Positions 55,044 to 64,000 of a stretch of 64,000 nucleotides of DNA are shown here, in pieces. The notes below the pieces were generated by a model, which saw nothing but the letters and a program-made list of their open reading frames with translations, had not been told where the DNA came from and did no database searches. Each line of letters opens with the position of its first letter. Position 1 is the stretch's first letter. The position numbers and the translations under genes were made by a program. The stretch covers positions 1 to 64,000 of the forward strand of contig JAEWHO010000095.1 in assembly GCA_023387755.1 (NCBI GenBank), in the 5' to 3' direction. Source of the DNA: Actinomycetes bacterium. GTDB taxonomy: Bacteria; Actinomycetota; Actinomycetes; Actinomycetales; Actinomycetaceae.

Positions 55044-55313
55044 TCAGGCGTGCATGATGTGGTCGCGTTCCACCGTATGGTCAACCACGATCTGGACGTG
55101 GTCGTCATCTACGGAGAGGAAGCCCGCCTGCACATCCACAGACACGCGGCCGCCGTCGTCGGGGGTAATCCGTACGGTACCCGGGCGCAGGGCTGCCAAG
55201 ACGGGCTGACGTCCCGGCAGAATACCGAGGTCACCGTCCTGGGCGGGGGCGATCACCGAACCGGCTTGCCCCTCCCACAGCACCTCGTCTGGGGAGACGA
55301 TTTCGACCTGCAT
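55044..55313 (-). CDS. atpC: ATP synthase F1 epsilon subunit, short form
   Basis: An 89-residue protein containing only the N-terminal beta-sandwich (starts MQVEIVSPDEVLWEGQAGSV, with GDLGILPGRQPVL). The C-terminal helical hairpin that inhibits the enzyme in other bacteria is absent. It is not truncated by a frame error, since the terminator follows at once. Similar short forms occur in related actinobacteria. Confidence 0.94.
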   Translation of the reverse strand: MQVEIVSPDEVLWEGQAGSVIAPAQDGDLGILPGRQPVLAALRPGTVRITPDDGGRVSVDVQAGFLSVDDDHVQIVVDHTVERDHIMHA

Positions 55314-55324
55314 ATTCCCTACCC

Positions 55325-57726
<2,402 letters not shown>

Positions 57727-57729
57727 AAC

Positions 57730-59370
57730 CTAGCCTCGCTTGCCGCGGACGATCTTTTCCTGCGTCCGATCAGCCTCGACGATGTCCTCTTCCTCCTCGA
57801 CCTCGGCCGAGAGGGTCTCACCGCTGCCTGCGAGGAAACCGGTACGGAAGTCCTCGATGGCCTGGCGCATCTCATCGACGGTCTCGTCGCTGAGCTGGCC
57901 GGTATCCGCAATGGTGGTGAGCACGGAGGTGTGACGGCGCATGTAATCGAGCATTTCCTGCTCGAAGCGCAGCACATCGGAAACCTCGACGTCGTCCAAG
58001 TATCCGTTGGTGCCAGCCCAGATCGACACAACCTGCTCTTCCACCGGATAGGGGGTGGACTGCGGCTGTTTCAGCAGCTCCATCAGGCGCTCACCGCGGG
58101 TGAGCTGCTGGCGGGAGGCCGGGTCCAGGTCGGAGGCGAACATGGCGAATGCGGCCATGGAGCGGTACTGCGCCAGGGTGATCTTGAGGGTACCGGAGAC
58201 CTTCTTCATCGCCTTCACCTGAGCGTCACCACCCACGCGGGATACAGAGATACCGACGTCGACGGCGGGGCGCTGGTTGGCGTTGAACAGGTCCGACTGC
58301 AAGAAGATCTGGCCGTCGGTAATGGAAATGACGTTGGTCGGAATGTAGGCCGACACGTCATTGGCCTTGGTCTCGATAACCGGCAAGCCGGTCATCGAGC
58401 CGCCACCGAGCTCATCGGAGAGCTTAGCGCAGCGTTCTAGCAGGCGAGAGTGCAGGTAGAAGACGTCACCGGGGTAGGCTTCACGGCCCGGCGGGCGACG
58501 CAGCAGCAGGGAGACAGCGCGGTACGCTTCAGCCTGCTTGGACAGGTCATCGAAGATCACCAGTACATGCTTGCCGGCATACATCCAGTGCTGGCCAATG
58601 GCGGAACCGGTGTAGGGGGCCAGGTACTTAAAGCCAGCCGGGTCGGAGGCCGGGGAGGCCACGATGGTGGTGTATTCCAGCGCACCGGCTTCTTCCAAGG
58701 CACCACGCACGGAGGCGATGGTGGAGCCCTTTTGTCCGATGGCTACGTAGATGCAGCGCACCTGCTTATTCGGGTCTCCCGATTCCCAGTTCGCCTTCTG
58801 GTTCATGATGGTGTCCAGAATGATGGCAGTCTTACCGGTCTGGCGGTCACCAATGATGAGCTGGCGCTGGCCGCGACCGATCGGGATCATCGAGTCGATG
58901 GCTTTCAGGCCGGTCTGGAGCGGTTCGTGCACCGACTTACGGGCCATAACGCCGGGGGCCTGCAGTTCCAGGGCACGGCGGCCATCCAGATCGGTGATTT
59001 CACCGAGGCCATCAATGGGGTTACCAAGGGGGTCAACAACGCGGCCGAGGTAGCCGTCCCCGACGGGCACGGAAAGGACCTCCCCGGTACGGCGCACCTC
59101 CTGACCTTCTTCAATCCCCGTGAACTCACCCAGCACGACGACGCCGATTTCGCGTACGTCCAGGTTCATGGCCAGGCCCAGCGTTCCATCTTCGAAACGC
59201 AGCAGCTCGTTAGCCATGGTGCCCGGCAGTCCCTCAACCTGGGCAATGCCGTCAGCGGCGAGGGTTACGCGACCGACCTCTTCGGTCACAGCCTGACTCG
59301 GCTCATAGGAGTTCACGAAGCTGTCCAGTGCAGCCCGGATCTCTTCGGGCCGGATCGTCAGCTCAGACAT
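57730..59370 (-). CDS. atpA: ATP synthase F1 alpha subunit
   Basis: A 546-residue subunit with Walker [30 protein letters not shown] and the signature [19 protein letters not shown]. It forms the hexamer with beta. The C-terminus is an acidic/basic tail ([20 protein letters not shown]) longer than in E. coli. Confidence 0.98.
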   Translation of the reverse strand: MSELTIRPEEIRAALDSFVNSYEPSQAVTEEVGRVTLAADGIAQVEGLPGTMANELLRFEDGTLGLAMNLDVREIGVVVLGEFTGIEEGQEVRRTGEVLSVPVGDGYLGRVVDPLGNPIDGLGEITDLDGRRALELQAPGVMARKSVHEPLQTGLKAIDSMIPIGRGQRQLIIGDRQTGKTAIILDTIMNQKANWESGDPNKQVRCIYVAIGQKGSTIASVRGALEEAGALEYTTIVASPASDPAGFKYLAPYTGSAIGQHWMYAGKHVLVIFDDLSKQAEAYRAVSLLLRRPPGREAYPGDVFYLHSRLLERCAKLSDELGGGSMTGLPVIETKANDVSAYIPTNVISITDGQIFLQSDLFNANQRPAVDVGISVSRVGGDAQVKAMKKVSGTLKITLAQYRSMAAFAMFASDLDPASRQQLTRGERLMELLKQPQSTPYPVEEQVVSIWAGTNGYLDDVEVSDVLRFEQEMLDYMRRHTSVLTTIADTGQLSDETVDEMRQAIEDFRTGFLAGSGETLSAEVEEEEDIVEADRTQEKIVRGKRG

Positions 59371-59430
59371 TCTTTCCTCACGTCCATTCGGTGACCGGAT
59401 AGCCGGTCATATTTCTCGTATTCGGCCGGA

Positions 59431-60245
59431 TCAACCGCGAATCGCGCGCCCGGCCTGTTCGAGGCGCGCCCGGATGGTGCCGTCGATGACGTCGTCACCC
59501 AGCTGCACTCGCATGCCGCCAAGGACGGACGGATCGACGTCGATATTAATGTGGACAGCCGAACCGACCTTCTCCTGCAGCACCCGGCTGAGGCGTTCGA
59601 TCTGTTCGTCTGTGGGCGGGATGGCCGCAGTAACGGTGGCGACGACGCGCTGCCGACGAGCGGCCGCCAGTTCGCCGATCTCTGCTAGCGCCTGCGGCAC
59701 GGTGCGCCCGCGCAGGGTCTGCGCGACGCGGCGCACCAGCAGCATGGTTTCGGGGCTCACCCGATCTGCTAGGAGCCTATCCACCAAAGCGGAGCGATTC
59801 TCGGCTGGCAATTCCCGGTCTGCCAGGGCCATGCGCAGCTCGCGTCGGGAGGTCAGCAACCGGTTGAGTTGGAAGACCTCAGTTTCTACCTGCAATAGGC
59901 GCCCCTCCTTCTCCGCATTGGCAAGTGCGGAGGTAACGGCGAGGGAGGCTAGCGCGTCGGCGAGGTCGCGATCCGAGGACCAGCGGCCCCGCACCATTCC
60001 AGCGAGGAGGTCCACGACCTCACCGCTGACCTGCTGGCCGAAGATGCGGGAGACGAGCTCAGCCTTATCCTCGCCACTGCGGGCTGGGTCGGTGAGCGCA
60101 CGGCGTAGGTTAGCCGAGTCGTCCAGAATATCGACCATGCCAAACAGTTCGGCGGCATAGCTATTGCCTTGGGCGGCCTTATCCGCCAGCACGCCTTCCC
60201 AACGGTCGGCGGCGGCATTCAGCTCGGCCTGGCTCGCGGCTCGCA

Positions 60246-60246
<1 letters not shown>
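59431..60246 (-). CDS. atpH: ATP synthase F1 delta subunit
   Basis: 271 residues, the long actinobacterial type. It has the delta C-terminal motif VDPSVLGGMRVQLGDDVIDG, and ends RARLEQAGRAIRG. It joins the F1 head to the b-subunit stalk. The start overlaps the last base of atpF (60246). Confidence 0.96.
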
Positions 60247-60800
<554 letters not shown>

Positions 60801-60808
60801 TCAGGGGC

Positions 60809-61925
<1,117 letters not shown>

Positions 61926-62097
61926 CAGACCATGCTCCTGGTACGAGTTTCGGAGGGAACAGCTAGAAGCCTAACCTATTTTGACGCGCCCTGGTGAAGA
62001 ATTCCGTTACGTTTTTCCGCGACATACGGGACCTATGGCCTAAACTCGGGCTCACCGTGGCCCATTTCACTCAGTCGGGTTCCGCAGAGCTGGACCG

Positions 62098-62574
62098 TTA
62101 TGGTTTGCGGGGACGCCTGAAACCCGGGGTAACATAAGGGATCCGCGCTTTCAACACGCCGCGCATCTCGATGACGGTCGAGGCGATTATGACGACGGCG
62201 AGAGTGACCAGGAACATAGCCGGGTCGTAAAAGTCCATCCCTCGCACCAGCAGCATCACCACGAAGACTAAAGCCATCTTCACCAACCAGGACCCCATCG
62301 CTGCAGCCGAGGACACGAAGACATGCTGCTCTACGGTCAGATACATGACCGCCACAGTGGTGAGGATAAATAGCGCCGTCAAACCTAAAGCAAGCGCCAC
62401 TCCCCCGATCCCGCGACTGCCGGCTACCAGATATCCGATGGGAAGGCCCAATATCGCCACCACCGCGAACATGAGGAGCAGTTGCCGCAATATCACGCGA
62501 AACATGGTGCGCGAGGCGGCATTCACCTCAGCGAGCTGTTCCCGCTGCTCCGGGGTGAGGTCATCAGTGCGCAT
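62098..62574 (-). CDS. AtpI-like small membrane protein
   Basis: 158 residues from the ATG at 62572-62574 with GGAGA upstream; the ATG at 62577 is too near that site. Four membrane helices lie at about 30-50, 57-77, 90-108 and 118-135 with a basic C-terminus (GFRRPRKP). Place before atpB and topology fit AtpI-like proteins, which help c-ring assembly. The start overlaps the wecA-like stop. Confidence 0.85.
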   Translation of the reverse strand: MRTDDLTPEQREQLAEVNAASRTMFRVILRQLLLMFAVVAILGLPIGYLVAGSRGIGGVALALGLTALFILTTVAVMYLTVEQHVFVSSAAAMGSWLVKMALVFVVMLLVRGMDFYDPAMFLVTLAVVIIASTVIEMRGVLKARIPYVTPGFRRPRKP

Positions 62575-63673
62575 CATTTCTCCTTCGCGGGACCGCACGT
62601 ATCCAATTACGCGTCACGACTAAACCAATGACAGTCGCCCCCACCATACCTAGCGCCACCCATTTTCCGGGCACCACAATGAGTGCTGCCATTGAAAAGG
62701 CTCCAATTGCAGTCCACAGATACATAATCAGCACTGCGCGGCGATGTGAGTGGCCCAGGTCCAAAAGCCGGTGATGGAGGTGCATCCGGTCGGCGTGGAA
62801 CGGAGAGTGCCCCGCCCGCACCCGGCGCACCACCGCCAAAGACATATCAATAAGCGGCAGCAAAAGGGTGGCGACCGGCAGCAGTAGCGGCACAAAAGCA
62901 GGGACAGCCTGGGTGGCAGGCACCTGGGCAGGGTCGATGGTTCCCGTCACGATGATTGTGGCGGCAGCCACCATCAGGCCCAACACCATTGACCCGGCGT
63001 CGCCCATGAAAATACGGGCCGGGTGGAAATTATGGGGGAGGAATCCCACGCAAATCCCTACTAGGACGGCAACGACGGCGGTAGCTAACGAGGCGTAGTT
63101 CTCGGGCGAAACTGTACGGGTGAGCAGGTAGCAGTAGCCGAAGAACGCGAAGGCACCGATCCCCACCAAGCCTGCGGCCAGGCCATCCAGGCCGTCCACA
63201 AAGTTCACCGCATTCATCGCCGCTACCACCACCAGCACGGTGGTAATCAGTGAAAAACGCGAAGATCCAATGGTGAGGCCCGCGATGGGGAGGGTGACGA
63301 GCTGGACTCCCGACCAGGCCAGCACGCCGGCTGCCAGGATCTGCCCGGTGAGCTTCGTCATCCAGTCCAAATCCCAAATATCGTCGATGACGCCGAGCAA
63401 GCATACGATTGCGGCCGACCCCATAATTCCCCAGACGCGCCCGCCTTCGTTCAGCGCTCGCGAAAGATAGGACATTTGACTGCCGATACCAAGCGCACAG
63501 ATTAGCCCGAGCATCATGGCCACTCCGCCCATACGCGGAGTGGGGATGGAGTGGACGTCGCGGGAGCGCACTGGCGTCCACGCGTGGACGGCAATCGCTA
63601 ACCGGCGGGCAAGCGGCGTAGTCAGGTAAGTGACCGCCGCCGCCACCGCCATCAATAGGAGATACCCTTTCAC
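62564..63673 (-). CDS. WecA/TagO-type sugar-1-phosphate transferase
   Basis: A 369-residue membrane protein with about 11 helices. MraY-family motifs are GVIDDIWDLDW, NAVNFVDGLDGLAAG, HNFHPARIFMGDAGSM and HLHHRLLDLGHSHR. It links a HexNAc-1-phosphate to undecaprenyl or decaprenyl phosphate to start wall-glycan synthesis. It overlaps the upstream sua5 gene by four bases. Confidence 0.95.
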   Translation of the reverse strand: MKGYLLLMAVAAAVTYLTTPLARRLAIAVHAWTPVRSRDVHSIPTPRMGGVAMMLGLICALGIGSQMSYLSRALNEGGRVWGIMGSAAIVCLLGVIDDIWDLDWMTKLTGQILAAGVLAWSGVQLVTLPIAGLTIGSSRFSLITTVLVVVAAMNAVNFVDGLDGLAAGLVGIGAFAFFGYCYLLTRTVSPENYASLATAVVAVLVGICVGFLPHNFHPARIFMGDAGSMVLGLMVAAATIIVTGTIDPAQVPATQAVPAFVPLLLPVATLLLPLIDMSLAVVRRVRAGHSPFHADRMHLHHRLLDLGHSHRRAVLIMYLWTAIGAFSMAALIVVPGKWVALGMVGATVIGLVVTRNWIRAVPRRRNDAH

Positions 63674-64000
63674 GGACTCGACTTCCCGAAGGTTGGCGGC
63701 GTAGGCATCGGCGCCGGCTCAGTCTCAGCCGGAGCCGGTTCAGTTCCGACGGGCGCCGCCTCAGTCTCAGCCGGGGCCGACTCCGTCGATTCCGCAGCCG
63801 TCGGTTCCGTTGATTCCGCCTCCGTCGGTTCCGCGTGCTCCGGAGCCAACTCAGGTAACACCTTGGCCAGCGTCTGGGCGCTCAGCGCCCCTTCCCGCAC
63901 AATCCGGGCCGGCTGGGTGCAACAGTCCACAATCGTGGAGGGTTCCTGGGTGCGACGCGGCCCGCCGTCCAGGTAGGTGGGCACGCGGAATCCAAAGTAT
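63670..64000 (-). CDS. Sua5/YrdC threonylcarbamoyl-AMP synthase, 3' part
   Basis: The frame is open to the right edge, so this is the C-terminal part only (about 110 residues seen). YFGFRVPTYLDGGP, STIVDC and ARIVREGALS are the end of the YrdC domain. The enzyme makes threonylcarbamoyl-adenylate for t6A tRNA modification. After the domain comes a tail of about 60 residues made of Glu/Pro/Thr/Ala units (PTEAESTEPT, PAETEPAP). Such a tail is not part of the YrdC domain. Confidence 0.9.
   Translation of the reverse strand, partial: YFGFRVPTYLDGGPRRTQEPSTIVDCCTQPARIVREGALSAQTLAKVLPELAPEHAEPTEAESTEPTAAESTESAPAETEAAPVGTEPAPAETEPAPMPTPPTFGKSSP

Overview
The window is high-GC actinobacterial DNA, most likely from the Actinomycetaceae. 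The gene order is the standard actinobacterial one (etfBA-cysteine desulfurase-mnmA, nudC-uvrD2, sua5-wecA-atpI-atpBEFHAGDC, nucS). There is a UPF0182 giant membrane protein, a GlgE-type alpha-glucan pathway and a single LPXTG wall protein. The family assignment is inference; no marker in the window fixes the genus.

Region 1 (1 to about 11.4 kb) is part of an integrative and conjugative or plasmid-like element that runs off the left edge. Ten genes are packed on the minus strand with overlaps or tiny gaps: an excisionase-like HTH protein, a membrane-anchored coiled-coil protein, a replication-initiator-like HTH protein, an LPXTG wall protein, a Maff2-like pilin candidate, PrgI, the VirB4 ATPase, an RCC1 beta-propeller protein, an NlpC/P60 wall hydrolase carrying a second, degenerate CHAP domain, and a VirB6/TrbL-like channel protein. 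A zeta-toxin module follows. An XRE repressor faces the operon across a strikingly symmetric divergent promoter/operator, and the element ends at the 3' end of an initiator tRNA-fMet gene. No relaxase, coupling protein or integrase lies in the window, so those must be further left or absent. The initiator-like gene holds, inside its own coding sequence, an AT-rich palindrome, four GC-rich iterated sites and three DnaA boxes; this looks like an embedded replication origin and is the most interesting signal here.

Region 2 (11.4 to 29.3 kb) is core chromosome: UPF0182, a PPA1309-like protein, a PDZ/Lon-like protease, a Zincin_2 protein, a ThiF/cyclodehydratase-like protein, an AbgT transporter with its M20 peptidase, UvrD2 helicase, NudC, MnmA, a cysteine desulfurase and EtfAB.

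Region 3 (29.4 to 42.3 kb) is a storage-glucan locus: glgX, then trpS and a Trk/Ktr potassium system, then a tight operon glgE-treS-(maltokinase::GlgB fusion). Together the last three can turn trehalose into branched alpha-glucan (TreS makes maltose, Mak makes maltose-1-phosphate, GlgE extends chains, GlgB branches them), and GlgX debranches. A perfect rho-independent terminator closes this operon.

Region 4 (42.3 to 54.9 kb) carries a thioredoxin/TPR protein, two envelope proteins, a GT4 glycosyltransferase with an internal minisatellite, an MFS exporter, a DivIVA-like coiled-coil protein, an alpha/beta hydrolase, a GH1 beta-glucosidase coupled to NagA, the mismatch endonuclease NucS and a small lipoprotein. 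Region 5 (55.0 to 64.0 kb) is the complete F1Fo ATP synthase operon with atpI, a WecA-type transferase and the 3' part of a Sua5/YrdC gene that runs off the right edge.
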